Source: Effrenium voratum
Taxonomy: Eukaryota > Sar > Dinophyceae > Suessiales > Symbiodiniaceae
Assembly (NCBI GenBank): GCA_963377175.1
Contig: CAUJNA010001835.1
Location: 413,501-477,500, forward strand
Length of the DNA: 64,000 nucleotides
Direction of reading: 5' to 3'
Shown here: one piece after another, positions 50,305 to 62,303 of the stretch
Position numbering within the stretch: position 1 is the first letter of the stretch
Layout of the letters: every line of letters starts with the position of its first letter
Made by a program: the position numbers and the translations under genes
The notes under the pieces: model-generated
Seen by the model: only the letters and a program-made list of their open reading frames with translations
Database searches by the model: none
Told to the model about the DNA's origin: nothing

Positions 50305-51415
50305 TGGGAGCACAAAGTGCTGTTGTTGTTTTTCAGCCCGCTGCGAAACAAAAGGTGAACAACAACCAAACACGAAAACTAAAACGTGACAACAACAGCG
50401 AAGATACTTTGAAAGCCTATTTGGCGCGGTGCCCTTTTTTGGAGATGGTACTCACTACCTGGGACACCATGACACATGATTTTGAAAATCACAAGAAAGA
50501 AGCTGAGCATCCTGGTTCTGGGTAACGTCGTCAGAAATTGCCCAAGTGATAAAGGACACAACCGGAACCCAAAAGCAATCAACTATGAACGTGGGCCTGG
50601 TGTGGACGGGCGAATTTCGCCAGACTTTGTGCACTGTCTACCACGGTCCGCGAATCGGCGGTCGATTCCAGCCACGATTCCCCAATCCCGAAAATCGGGC
50701 GATTTGAGCTACCCAGACGCAGGTTTGTGGGGCTAATCTCTCACATGCCAGAGGCATGGAAAAGGTGATCAATCGAAAAAAATAAATAAAAGGTGATCAG
50801 TGATCACCTTTTGGAACCTTCACTAAAAATCGGAACGCAGGGAAAAGCCAATGGAGCTTAAGATGTGGCTTTGGTCTACTTTTTGTCTAGCCCAAGATAG
50901 ACTCAATATCATTTTGGGGGAATGACCGACCCTTGGGTTTAAGCCTCCCCTGGGGTATTAAAAAGTAGAACCTCGGGTCAACATGTAAAAAATGCTCTTG
51001 GACAAGTTTGAGTTTTTTTGATCATGGCATATCATGGCACCTGTGGATTGTCTTTTTGAACTTTGAAGGAGTGTCCTGCACTGAGGTAGATGGGTTTGTC
51101 TCATTTTGGTATCCTGAAATGATTGTCCCTTTATTTCCCTGTCAGATAACCTGTAGAAGGGTTCCCTCAAACGACACACCCAGATGGCAATGCTTTTTGG
51201 GGCAGTTGGCACAAAAAAGCTTGTGGCTAGATAGCTTGCTGCCAGCCCCAAGCCACCAAAGTCTGAGCAAAACTGGTGGCGACATACCCCGACCTAGACC
51301 TAGGGCAAGGGGCGACATGGACACCAAATCGATGTTGGTTGGTTGATTTTAACTTCACTTGCCCAAACAAGCTAAAGTCAAACGTTAATATTTTTGGACC
51401 TTGACTAAACATAGA

Positions 51416-51910
51416 CTAAGATGCGGAAACCAAAAGGTCAAAAGGTCTGCATGAAAAGGGAAACTGAGACTCAGTCATGAGAAACTCCCCCAGAATAGGG
51501 CCATTACACTGAGTGATGAGCGCTTTCCGAGGTGCCCAATCACCATAGACCGTCAAGCTCGAGGGGACGGTGTGATCGTTCATGAAATGGGTGATCACTT
51601 GCAGCTCATCTAAAGCTCCTCGCAGGGCAGGGGTCCAGAGAATTCCCGAACATCGCCCTTCCCACAGGAAACTAAACAGGCATGGACCCAAAGGACATAC
51701 GGAAACCCACCCAGGATGGTCCGAAACGACATGGCAAATGTCTATGTGGAGTAAATAAAGGGCTTGCTTCACGAATCAGTTTAAGTAACCCGGTGGATGT
51801 CCATGGGAAAATAATCGTCTGGGCGGGGGCCGAATGCACAAGTGTGGCATCGCGGGGGTCCAAACTGTTTGTCCAATAAGTCAGGATCCTGGCGGGAGGC
51901 AGGTTCAAAA
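51416..51910 (-). CDS. unrecognised coding segment, possibly frameshifted
   Basis: Minus frame 51772-51416 is open for 118 codons and reads like real protein: LHIDICHVVSDHPGWVSVCP, GILWTPALRGALDELQVITH, FMNDHTVPSSLTVYGDWAPR, ALITQCNGPILGEFLMTESQ. Just upstream another minus frame (51908-51672) has DPRDATLVHSAPAQTIIFPW and TSTGLLKLIREASPLF; the two frames overlap, consistent with one frameshift or an intron. Third-position GC is about 60%. It could be host exon or a fragment of a retroelement polyprotein; no diagnostic motif (for example YxDD or DDE) was seen. Function unknown. Confidence 0.4.
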
Positions 51911-53249
51911 ACTTGCAGCCTCCATAGACCGCACTGGGGGCCCTTTTAACTGGAAGTGCCCGTTGACGAAAAGTTGGTTGTTCACCGCCCCAACCTGGCA
52001 GGATATGTTCAGAAGGACAGGTAAGTCACAAAATCTGGACAAATCGACAGCAGCCTAGCAAACTGCCGATCCCTCTTTCGCCCAGTGGAAATGAATAAGT
52101 CAACTACTTGCCCGACGTAGGCTGAGCAATTCAGTGCGGCTAATTTTGCCTCCGGACGATACCAGGCAGAACCTGGGGATGAATGGCCACCGGGTCTGTC
52201 TGCTGTGTAGGGAAGCCGCCACAGAAAAAGTCTGATTTTCGGGGTGGTGCGACGCGGCTCAGTCGCGCGGCTCCCCCCTTCAGCTACACCAATCCATCTC
52301 TGGTTCTCACTCGCCCAAAGGGTCTCGAAATAAAGGGTCATCTTTTGGAATCTTCACTGAACATATGGTCCAAAAGGGGAACAACAAAAAGTCTGATCCG
52401 GTCGATTTGCTTGGGACTGAGCATTTGATTGCCATGTCTCCCAATTTGGGCTCTGAAGCTCCATTTGCGGATACATCCCCTGGAAAGAAAACAACACATG
52501 TTCCCAGTAGTGATAGATTCGATGTAAAACCAACAGGGGGTTTCCAGTAGCCTTCAACACCAACAGGGGGAGAACAAAGCAGATTCTTAACCAAAAGGCT
52601 CTGATCAAAAAGATTTAAGACTCAGCCGTCCGTCCTGGGATGTGGAAGAGGCTCTCCGAGCCTGCGACGTTGGCCGGCCAAACGAGGGATGTGCGCAACA
52701 TTCCCCCCCTACACGCCAGTGCAGTGGACACGGACGTCGTTTTCCCGCAGGCCCCCAACCCTCAAAAAACAAGGAAGCCCTAGAGGTTGCAACATAGACT
52801 CTACTCACTTGCCAGGACCTGGACATAACCTTCTGACGACCTTGACGAACTATGGGCCAAAACGGGAAACCCAAAGAGTCAACCAAAAGTTGAAAAGGGC
52901 TTTAAACAAGTCAGCCCCGCAGTCTCCACGAGCTTCATTGGGTCTTAGCTTTGAGGGTATCTTTTTTTGGACCAGTTTTCAAGGGGAACCCAAGAACAAT
53001 CCACCCTTTGTGGGGTTCAAAAAAGAAAAAAACAGTTTGTTGCATGCGGACCCAAAGATTAGTTGGGTGCTTTCTTTTCTGAAGGGACCCATGACCCATG
53101 TGTGTTTTGTTTTTTTTTTTAACGGTTTTAGGGGCTGCGTGTTTTCGTCCGTGCGCTTTGTGGTTTTCACGGGTTTTGTGGTGTTCACCTGTGTTTTTTC
53201 TAAGGAAAACCGCCATTTTCCGGCGGTCCAAATCCCGAAGACGAGCCAC

Positions 53250-53347
53250 CCATTTGGGTCCCCAGTCCCGCTTCCTCTGATCCAGGGCGCGGCGGTAGGC
53301 GAGCTGACAGGTGGAGCTGCTGATCTTCCCGTAGCTCTCCGCCGGCC
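53250..53347 (-). CDS. candidate exon, basic peptide
   Basis: Minus strand: acceptor ctacagttcgcag, then ggccggcgg, and donor cccaaatgg, then gtggctcg, bound 98 nt. The peptide reads PAESYGKISSSTCQLAYRRA, then LDQRKRDWGPKW. Open sequence continues a little further (VARLRDLDRRKMAV), so the end is uncertain. Third positions are over 80% G or C, much above the flanks. No family recognised. Confidence 0.5.
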
Positions 53348-55389
53348 CTGCGAACTGTAGGCCTCGAGTCACTCGCGAAAAGACGCACGTGCGATTCGCA
53401 GAGGCTTCCATGGGGAAAAACACAGCCCTAGGTAGATCAGAGAGAACTCTACATTGAAGGGGTGAGGGACCTCCATTCGTTTTGGTTGTGGCTGCCTCAT
53501 TTCAAGGTCCTTTCTGAGGGTCCAAGCTTCTTAGGGAGCACCCGTATTTGGGGTACGCTAATTAAGTATCTGGGATCTGAAAAGGGCGATTCTTTTTTGA
53601 GGTCAAAACCCAAAACCAATGCGGGTGCATTTCCCCCTTTCGATAGAGGGTCCAGTGATGTTTGTAGTTGATTTTAAAGAAGTTTACAACCTCAAAAACA
53701 AGTTGTGGAAAAAGGTATGGGAAAGGGTGCTTCTCAATTGAAGAAGGGTCTTTTGGAACATGACCATTTTGCGAACCAAAAGGTGGTCCATTAGACACTC
53801 TCAGAAGCCCAATGGATTTACATGAGAAAAAACACCTTTCTTTGTTGGTGGATGTTAAAGGGAAAACCTTCCAAAGGAAAAACAAACAGGTGCCGCTGAG
53901 CAACTGCCTGTTTAGGTTGTGAAGGCTCCCCTGGGGCGATTTCTGTCTGAGTACATTGTCTTTCTTCAGTTGAATGATTCCTAACCTAAGTCACAACCGG
54001 GTGGACGGGTATATAATTGTCGCTGGATATAATTGTCGCTCACCGATTTCAGGGCGGTTATGGGGTCTGAAATTGAGAAACAACCGATGGCAGGGAGGCT
54101 TCCAGTTCTATCCCAAGGGCGGTTGTAACTGTTCCCACAAGTCAACATGTTTTTGTTGTGTTGTGGCTTTTGTTTCTAGTGTTATTTCTTTTAAGAAAAC
54201 GTGCACAACACTTGGCACAGTGTTTATCGAGTTTGCAATTGGTTGGATTCACCTGAGATACAACCCACTTACAACAGCGATTCGCGAACTTGCGAGCTGG
54301 GTATTACCTCGGCGGCGTGCTAACGTGGCCAAACGTCCCAGTTCTTGGATGACCACCGCATTCACTTGGTGGTAAAAAAAAAAAAAACAAGAAGAAAAAA
54401 ACAAATAAGAAGTCCCCTAAGTGGGTTCCCAAGTAAGGGACCTGGGCAAACACCGGCATTAACCACTCACTGAAGGGGGCGGTCATCCAAGGAGTCTTCC
54501 AAGAGTGGGTTGGGCTTTGATACCCGCAAAGGGGTTGTAGTCAACAAAACAAAGGGCTCGGAACTGTCTTAGCCCGCTTAAACGTTTTTGGCCTGGGCTA
54601 AAACTGAGTTTCTCCAATGACCCTGTCACAAGAGTGGAGCTCTTTTTGTCTGGGGGGCTCAAACAATTTACGTGCTCTGCAAACGGATTGGCGAGCAGCC
54701 AATGTAGCGGGAAACAAAAGGGCAACAAGCCTTTAGGGGTCCTCCTTGGGTTCAAGTCTACCAGTCAATAAATGGAACCCTCATCTGCAGGTGATCCAAC
54801 CCGAAAGTGGCTTTTGGTCAAACGGCACAGCCGTGTTCAAATATGCCCCTGTCCCCCAGCTTCTGCCCAGCTTTGATTTCTCGTTCAATGTTCGGCTGAG
54901 TTGACGGGCAGGCCTATGGCTCTCCCTCTCTGCCGTTAAGCGCCTTGAAGAACTTTCAGGGAAACCCGGCTTCCCGGCGATTTGCCATCATGTGAGCCAC
55001 GAGCAAAACCCCTATGGCCTATACGGTTCCCTTGAAGAAAACAAATTATAACCACTAAGGATACTTCCCAGGTGGATACGCATTCCTGTAAACCCCAAGA
55101 AAACCAACTGGTCAAAGTGATCTTCGCACATGTAAAACCGAAGCTCAGAAACCCGAAGGGTTGACACCATCTCAGGACCTGAATTGTCCGGGCCGCCCAT
55201 TGACCACATAGCTGATGTGGAAAAAGCGCTGAAACAGCTGCTGTGTTTGTTGCGATCGCGACTAGACTAGTCAAAGGGCTAGTGCAAAACCACACGTTCA
55301 AACCACTTTTACAGTGCAACTGATGCTTTGGGGCAGTCAAGTGCCAACCTGATACTGTCAAACCCAGTTCCCGTTTGCACGCTGGTCAC

Positions 55390-55583
55390 TTCTTGTCCGA
55401 TTTTCGTGCCACTCGCTCGGGGCTGAGGGGCTGAGGACGACTGCCATCGTGTGGTCCGCAAAGAGGGACACCACGTCGGTGCAAAGTCCCTCGCTGGTAA
55501 ACCTGGCACGGTACATTGCAGTGTTGAAATGCTTGGCCTTGGAAGGGAAGACCTCATCGGCACCAGCGCCGAAGAGATCGGAA
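55390..55583 (-). CDS. candidate exon, unknown product
   Basis: Minus strand: acceptor gtaggggccccag, then ttccg, and a possible donor at acaagaa, then gtgacc, give 194 nt. The peptide reads SDLFGAGADEVFPSKAKHFN, TAMYRARFTSEGLCTDVVSL, FADHTMAVVLSPSAPSEWHE. About 71% of third positions are G or C. It lies within a 122-codon minus open frame (55726-55358). No domain is recognised. One of the most convincing coding segments in the window. Confidence 0.55.
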
Positions 55584-56205
55584 CTGGGGCCCCTACGGCC
55601 ATATAATAATAACGAAATGTGGTTCTGGGAGAACGTGTTGTTTACCGGTGGGAGAAGGAATCTTTTTAGTACTAGGGGAAGGGATTGATTAAGCCAAGTA
55701 GTAGAACCACTTGCTAAAATTGCCAAGGGTTTTGGGCGCTGCTCAATTAGCTATGGCCCGGCCGCACCTCTTTAAAGGCTTCGCCATTTGCATGGATTGC
55801 TCCATTTGTGTTCTAGCGAAACCATTTGTTACGAGCTTCTCAACACGCCCTTGCACACTTCTCCTGAAGGTCTTCAGAGATTTAGATAGTCTCCCCGACT
55901 TTTACGCGTGAGTAATGAGTCCGCCTGCCAATCATTTTGACCGTGCCTCACATGACACGCTGGCATTTCACACTTCAAGTCGGCATCAAATCAACCACCC
56001 GCAGTCAGGTGAAGAATCTTCAAAGCTCAAAAAGGGCCCTTTGTGTCGCAACCCCTTCGTACGGAGACCCGATTGCCCCAATGGAGGGTCCTTTCTGTGG
56101 GTGACACTGCTGGTTCCCTTTGTTTATTATATGTTTCGCATCATGATTCCCCCCGCAATTTGTGTCCACCAGCCATATTTGAGTTCCCCATTGAAGTTCA
56201 TCTCA

Positions 56206-56360
56206 CTTCCTGAGTGGATTGGCCAAACAATGTCAAGTTCTTTTTGTTTACCACTAATTCCAAAGGAGTCTGGTCGCGGCTTTTGGAAACTCATTTGTTG
56301 TCCAAAGCAAGGACCTCTCTTGACTAAAATAGTCCAGCTCAAAAAAAAGAGAGTCAAGTG
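56206..56360. mobile_element. family D element, longer diverged copy
   Basis: Left end ctcacttcctgagtggattg matches the 25.3-kb copy. The interior has gtttaccactaattccaaag and a right-end remnant gactaaaatagtccag then gagagtcaagtgac. The terminal pairing is degraded. Confidence 0.45.
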
Positions 56361-56899
56361 ACTTCTTCCCCTTGGAAGCCCTGCCAAGGTGCTGGGTGTT
56401 TGGCACCAGCGTCAGCAAAGGCTCTGTCTCCGCGCAAAGGCCATCGAACCGTTGCTCCCTGCCTCGTACAAAAAGCCGGCCGTGCAAAAATCAAACGTGT
56501 TCTCCAAATTAATATTACACGCACCGGAGTTTGTTGGTGCGAAGTGGCTAGATCTCAAGGTCGTTGATGCTGGCCTTACTGACTCAGCTTGTGCACACAC
56601 ACACACGGGTATAGAAAGAGAAAACCATCACTTAGCACAGCCCCAATTGTGGCCAAGCCTTTTTCTCTGGGGGGGGGGGGTTCTCCAAATGTGTGCCAGC
56701 TGTACGTTTTGGTTGGGTATGCTAAGTGATTGTTACTCCCAAAAGTCGTGGTAAACCAGTTAAGGTATATGTGAGACTGTGGATCAACACAATCCTGCAC
56801 CGTCTACGTAGGATGGAAACCCTACTATTGGGAGAAATCGCCAATCCCAACGTAAGCCAACGGCGTCGATTCACTTTGAGGGGTCCACAGCGGAACCCC

Positions 56900-57024
56900 T
56901 ACTGTGGATGGACAAAATCCTGCACCACCTAAGAGACCCTGGAATGACAATTCCCCTACAAACACCGACAAACAATGGTTTCCCATGGTTTCAGTGTGGT
57001 GCAGGAATTTGTCCATGCACAGTA
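56900..57024. mobile_element. TA-flanked MITE, family A copy
   Basis: Left actgtggatggacaaaatcc and right ggaatttgtccatgcacagt pair with few mismatches, with TA outside both ends. The body matches the 50.2-kb copy. About 123 bp, no coding capacity. Confidence 0.88.
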
Positions 57025-57714
57025 TAGCTGTCCTTTTGTTTACATCACCAATCGGGGTTGGCTCAAACAAAACAAACACGGATTGACCCATGCCTAAACA
57101 TTTCGGAGTAAGCAGCCCATTGTTTCATCGTGTGTTTCCCAAGAATCCCCTTTGATCAGCAAGGGCGTGACTACTTTTAGGGGAACCCCAACACGGTGTT
57201 TTCCTTTAAATCCACCAAAAACGGGGCACCCTCAAGAAAAGACAGACCCACAATAGAACGCTCAACTATGTGGATTTCTTGCTTGGATTCCTTTGTTCCA
57301 AACAGCCTGATCGAAAACGAAACTTCAAGGGACGGCCGCTTGCAAGAACATGTCTTTTTGCAGGTACCCTTGTTTGGTTTTAACATAAATTGAAAGGACA
57401 ACCACTAAAACAAGGCAAACACACCCACCTGAGCCCCAAGCCAAGTGACTTGTGGCTGTTCACCTTGCTTAAGAGATGTGCTCCAATCTTAAGCCTCTTG
57501 ACATTTGGTCAAGGCCCAATTAATCAGCTTGCGTCTTTAATTACTTGAGGCTCGGTGCCCCGTTTGGACTGGGTTGTAAAGGAACAAAAAGGAAAACAGA
57601 AGCGTCTGCTTCTTTTCTTGGGGGAGGGGGGGGGGTCCCATGGTTCCCTAAAAAGCACACACCCATTTGAAGCCCAATGGCATGTCTTGGTTTTGAGGCA
57701 AAACACCTTGCTGC

Positions 57715-58080
57715 TCATTCCAGTGTGACAATGCGGCTGCCCGTGCTGTGCAGAAAACGTCTCCAAAGGAGCGGTCTTCCTGATAGGTGAAACATGATGA
57801 GCTTCACAGGGGTTCCACACCCATAGCCTTCCAACTCCAAAACGCATTTGCCAATCTCTTGATACAGATGGCTGAGGGTTCCATGTTTATGAATACAACA
57901 CTGTTCTTCAGGTTTCCCGCCCTCACATCCCAGCCCACCACGGGTGATCCTGGCCGAATGTTCCCTAGATCTCCCTTTCAATACCATCCTAGATGAAACT
58001 TGTTCAAACTGGCTTTTCTTCACAGAAACTATCAATGAACGAACCACCATGATATGTTTTTCCTTCAACTCACATGCCAC
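57715..58080 (-). CDS. unrecognised 121-codon open segment
   Basis: The minus frame is open throughout. Its downstream part (HLYQEIGKCVLELEGYGCGT, PVKLIMFHLSGRPLLWRRFL, HSTGSRIVTLE) and upstream part (HIMVVRSLIVSVKKSQFEQV) both look protein-like. An AG acceptor may occur at ctgtatcaag near 57860. The base ATG near 58080 may not be the true start. The segment is followed in the sense direction by repeat sequence. It is close to two other minus-strand coding-like segments (58100-58440, 58464-58925). Confidence 0.4.
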   Translation of the reverse strand: MACELKEKHIMVVRSLIVSVKKSQFEQVSSRMVLKGRSREHSARITRGGLGCEGGKPEEQCCIHKHGTLSHLYQEIGKCVLELEGYGCGTPVKLIMFHLSGRPLLWRRFLHSTGSRIVTLE

Positions 58081-58129
58081 TACCCTGAATGGACCCCTCG
58101 CATGGCTTCAAAATACTAAGAGTGCAACT

Positions 58130-58425
58130 GGCCATTCACAGAAAGAAGCCTTCAAGAAGCGCCGCCCATTTTGATCCAAGGCATGTGTCAGAGGGGGTTG
58201 AACCCCTAAAATACTGTCCCAACCAATGGTCATCCCATGTTCATCGGACCTTTTCATCAACCAGCCTGTCTTTTCTATGTCCCGAATTCGGTGCCAGGCA
58301 CGAGTACTCCAGGTGGTCGAAACCTCTGCAGTGCCGCTGGTGGCGCGCAAGATGAAATGCCCGGGCCCGCAGGAGATGGTGGACCTCAGATACACTCCCT
58401 CAGGCGTATCTGAAAATTCGAGTAC
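58130..58425. other. coding-like block, strand undecided
   Basis: The minus frame gives LRSTISCGPGHFILRATSGT and TWSTRAWHRIRDIEKTGWLM. The plus frame gives SSDLFINQPVFSMSRIRCQA and LVARKMKCPGPQEMVDLRYT. Both have about 67-70% GC at third positions. Neighbours on both sides read on the minus strand, which slightly favours minus. Confidence 0.35.
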
Positions 58426-58463
58426 GATATTCTATTAAACTATCTCAAATAAAAATATCCAAG

Positions 58464-58925
58464 TTAGCCCGACTGGGTTTTTGTGGGTAATTGTCTGGTG
58501 ATGCTTTCTTGGAGACATTCAACAAGTTCATGGGGTTTCTGACGCGGGTTAGGGCTTCCGTGGTGTCTGTCAAAATCCGAATTCAATCCCCTGGAACCTC
58601 CCGAAAATAGTTCAGTTTCTCGCCAAAAGGGAAAATCATCCCTTGGTACGGTCCTCCGCATGAATCCAAAGTTGACACTAGACCAGCCATATGGGCCAAA
58701 CGCCCTCGAATCGATTTGCTGCAGCTCACCAAATTCATTTAAGACCGTCTTTGAGGCCGAACTTGGGAACCGTCTTGAGAAAATGACCGGCACGCCGGCT
58801 TGCAGATCTTTGTCCTCTCCCCAATGACTGTATTTTACATAGTGGCGTATGGACAAGGCATATGCCCCGCAAAGAGTAAACACGTTGGCTCGTGAAAAAA
58901 AACACAAAAACACGAAGGAACCCAC
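58464..58925 (-). CDS. unrecognised 153-codon open reading frame
   Basis: One of the longest protein-like uninterrupted frames in the window. Segments include YALSIRHYVKYSHWGEDKDL, VPVIFSRRFPSSASKTVLNE, FGELQQIDSRAFGPYGWSSV, MRRTVPRDDFPFWRETELFS and HELVECLQESITRQLPTKTQ. It is not low-complexity and does not overlap any repeat family noted here. No domain is recognised. The first residues (FVFLCFFS) look less coding-like, so the true exon may start near 58860. It may be one large exon of a gene shared with 57.7-58.4 kb. Confidence 0.45.
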   Translation of the reverse strand: MGSFVFLCFFSRANVFTLCGAYALSIRHYVKYSHWGEDKDLQAGVPVIFSRRFPSSASKTVLNEFGELQQIDSRAFGPYGWSSVNFGFMRRTVPRDDFPFWRETELFSGGSRGLNSDFDRHHGSPNPRQKPHELVECLQESITRQLPTKTQSG

Positions 58926-59015
58926 AAGACCAACGATGGCGAGCTAAGTCTGGCAATGAAATGTCGACCCCGGATCAATCCATGGCAAGGAGGCTAACCC
59001 CGGAAACCAATGTTA

Positions 59016-59649
59016 TCACCATGGTCAGAACCTTTTGTTACTATGTTGGCTGAACATGCAAGTAGCGCCCTGATTCCCTGATAACCTCAAAAGAAACAAC
59101 AATGGCCTAAAGCAAATTGCAAGCATCTTCTATGACTCATGGTCGCAGGAGACGGCACATTTTCTTGTGCGCAGAGGGGATGAACAAACCAAACTGGAGG
59201 GAACTATTGTCTAAGTCACACTTGCCCAAAGAGCAACTGGGGGGCAAAAGGCCGATTTGATTTGAGAAGTGAGAAACTCAGTATTTGGTTGTGTGCCAAA
59301 CCAAGGCCCAAAATGCATTCCGGTTTTCCTTTTTGATTTCTTGTTTTCGCCAGCCCCGAGGTAACTCAATCATACACAGCAACCAAGCATCAAAACGGCA
59401 GTTAATGGAGGTCCCTACTTGGATGTTCAACCCTCGTAAGGCTGTCAGAAACAAACCCCAGTTACCCAATTAAAAACCATGGTCATAAACTGGCCAAGTG
59501 GGTTGAACATCCAAACAAAGCCACCTTGGAGGGTCCGAACTCTGATGCTTAGGTTGCCTTTGGGTCCCTAACATGAATCGCCAACCACGAACCACCAACC
59601 ACTTCTTTGGATTCTTGTTTTGGTTTAAGAATCAGTGCGTGCCCCGGTG
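59016..59649. other. non-coding, dispersed-repeat fragments
   Basis: Contains a fragment ending gaactctgatgcttaggt (59535-59570) that matches 37970 and 29870 regions, and two opposed copies of acttggatgttcaacc / ggttgaacatccaa (about 59420-59515), a small inverted repeat. No gene is supported. Confidence 0.4.
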
Positions 59650-60065
59650 GGGTTTGAACAGTTCGACTTCGAGTTCGAATTCAGGTTCAAGCACAGGTGG
59701 TGGGGGGGTGGGGGGTCAGTTCGAGTTTGACTTCAAGTTCGGCTTCGAGTTCAAGTTCGAGCAAAGGGGATGGGGGTCAGTTCGAATTCGCGCTCGCCCT
59801 CGGGCAAGGGGGGGGCGGTTCAGCTCGAGTTCGACTTCGAGTTCGAGCACAGAGGATGGGGAGGGCCAGGTCAAGTTCGACTTCGAGCTCAAGTTCGAGC
59901 ACGCGGGGGCGGGGGTCAGTTCGAGTTCGACTTCGAGTTCAAGTTCGAGCACAGGGGATAGGGGCCAGTTCGAGTTCAGGCTCGCGCTCAAGCCTCGCAC
60001 AGGGGGGGCCATTTCAAGTTCGACTTCCACTTTGACTTGAGGATGGGGGTCAGTTCGAGTTCGGC
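59650..60065 (+). repeat. TTCGAG/TTCGAC hexamer array, copy 1
   Basis: About 400 bp made of ttcgagttcgacttcgagtt-type hexamers, with ggggtc-type G-rich spacers separating about eight blocks (gagcacaggg... repeats). Gives serine-rich, EFEF-like and LELE-like frames in different registers, all artefacts. Confidence 0.9.
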
Positions 60066-60359
60066 CTAGACAATGATGACGGCCGAAATGGTTATAAGTG
60101 AACTATAACCAGGCTCACAAGCCACTTACGAAGCAGAAGGTCGCGCGCTTGCCAAACCAGGTCGGTAAGCCAACCTCAGCCATGTTCCTGCTCAGCTTAA
60201 TACAACGAACTCAGAGTTAAGACGTTCTTCTCTGTTTCAGCAAGCCTATGGCAAAACAGAAAATGTCGGAAGCGTTGCAGATCGGACTGTGATCCGCCAA
60301 CCCCCCCTGCTGCTGGCCTACTCACACCGAGGATCACAATGCCGAGGCACAGGAGCCAC

Positions 60360-60623
60360 GCGTGTGGCTGCACCAAGTCCATAAGCAGTTGGTGTGCAGT
60401 GGAGAGATTCAACCATATCCGCGCAGGATGAAGTTCGAGTATATGCCATGCAACACCAGGTTCACATTTGCCAATGGTCAGACCTCCAAGGTTGACTGGA
60501 CTCTCCGACTGTTTTTCTTTGGTGACTTTCAACGATGTCCTCCCACAAGGAAAGGTTCCGATTTTGCTTAGCATTGATCAGATGCGGAACCTTCCCATGA
60601 CGATTGAGCACACTCCTGAATGA
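60360..60623 (+). pseudogene. copia protease-domain remnant
   Basis: Two frames are joined by a frameshift near 60525. First, FEYMPCNTRFTFANGQTSKV then DWTLRLFF, then FNDVLPQGKVPILLSIDQMR and NLPMTIEHTPE, ending at a stop at 60621. The PILLSIDQMR-like core is characteristic of the second half of aspartic-protease domains in dinoflagellate copia polyproteins (established family knowledge; alignment not run). The catalytic D-S/T-G end is not recognisable upstream. Confidence 0.7.
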
Positions 60624-61825
60624 ATGCAGGAATGACTCAAGAAAATCTTTAAAGAAAGGAGACTATGGTGAGTTCTTTAAATGCAATGTCTTTAGGAGAA
60701 AACTATTCATGACTTCGGTTGTGCAACAAGTGGTAGAAGATTCAAAAACTCAGGAATGTCGAAGCAAAAGAAATAGATATAGAGGTAAAACACCAATGCT
60801 CAGACCCTAACCCCAAACCACAAGCCACGCGATTGAAGAAGGTAAAGCACAACCCGTCATTTTCAAAGCACACGAAGCAAGTGAATCGACGCAACGATTT
60901 TCCGAGGCGTCAGTCGCTGACTTCTACAATATGTAAATAATAACTTGTGAAATATTTGTTTTACGGTCATATTTTGAAAAGTTTGGGTTTCGAAGATCGT
61001 GTTGAAAACATGAAAAACTAAGCTCTTTGAAGGCTTGAAAGCCCCTGATGACAAACACATTTTGTTGAAAAATTGACTGCTCCAACTTATGCGGTAAATA
61101 ATGTTTGTAGTCTTATGGAATTGAAAGAATATGTTTTCAAAATAATTAAAGAAAGGAAAGATAGAAAACTGAAATAGCGAAATGCTTGGACTGCTTCAAA
61201 ACGATCTTTACCACCATTAAAACCACAATAAAAAAAGAATAAGGTAGGTTAGAAAGTTGAAAAAATGAGTAAGGCAACCAGAAACAGGACCACCCCCCGA
61301 GACCCCCCTTTCTTCTCGGAAAGGACATGTGGATCCAGCACTTAAAGTGGTAAACCTGTGTCAGCCCTGCCCTGCAGCCCTGCAACCAGGGGGGCGCAGC
61401 CAGTCCCACCAGGAGGTGAGGGGTTGATCAAACTAAACAGCATTACGGAGTTTCGGCGCAGGGAATTCCCAGAATAGTTTGCAGGACTCTGCCATGCGTT
61501 GCTTTAGGCATTCAAGTTAGGTTTGATATGAAGGTTGAAATCTTGTTTCCTGACTGCGCTCCTGTCTCCTGTGTATGATTACAACTATGTCCAAAGGGAA
61601 TCGTGCTTCAGGGCATGGCGTTTGAGCCCCTGAAGATGTATTTCCAGGCAGCCAGCCATTAGGGTGTACCTCGAACCACGTTGTCCAAATCCAATGTAGT
61701 CGAGATCTTGACCACGCAGACGACACCTGAAATAATAGCGACGCACGTTGTCTCACGGCAGTTGATCACTGTTTGGGAGCAGGCATGATCCGTTTCACAT
61801 GCCCCATGTCAATGGCTTGATGATG

Positions 61826-62303
61826 GTGGTGTTCAAATTGTAGTCTGACACTTACAGTAGAGCAAATTCACATTGACAAGCCAGCAGACAGGATCATACC
61901 AGCACCAGGCCGGCATGCCGCTGAGCCAAGAGATCCTGCTTACAACCACAAGAGTCATCACCAGATGCTTGAACAGAGCCACAAGTCACACTTCCAGACG
62001 CATACCCACGCGACTCTCAAACCAGAAGGGCTAAACAAACTTCACCTGCAACATCACCACATGTCAAGAGAGCAGTTCAGACTCAGGACTCGCGAGTTGA
62101 ATTTGCTGAAGGAGATCTACAATCCCTACGACAAGATTCGATCAGAATGCGAACTTTGTCAGAAGGCTGCCATAGCACCTTCGCGTAGCAAGACTAGGCC
62201 TGGAGACCAAGCATTTATGGCAGAAAACTGGGAGACCCTCTACAACAGTGGGTCCCATGGTACTATGGCGGAATCAAGCAGAGACAGCAGTCCGTCTCAT
62301 TAA
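61826..62303 (+). pseudogene. copia integrase zinc-binding remnant
   Basis: An open frame without an obvious start. It contains LNKLHLQHHHMSREQFRLRT, then RELNLLKEIYNPYDKIRSEC and ELCQKAAIAPSRSKTRPGDQ. The histidine cluster followed by C-E-L-C fits the HHCC zinc-binding domain at the N-terminus of retroviral-type integrases. Soon after PGDQ the recognisable integrase sequence stops. Confidence 0.7.

Noticed and set aside
52689..53360. 223-codon plus-strand open frame
   Set aside because: Runs through a family F repeat and antisense to a better-biased minus exon at 53250-53347.
59573..60040. Serine- and glutamate/phenylalanine-rich frames on plus and minus
   Set aside because: Artefacts of the TTCGAG hexamer array.
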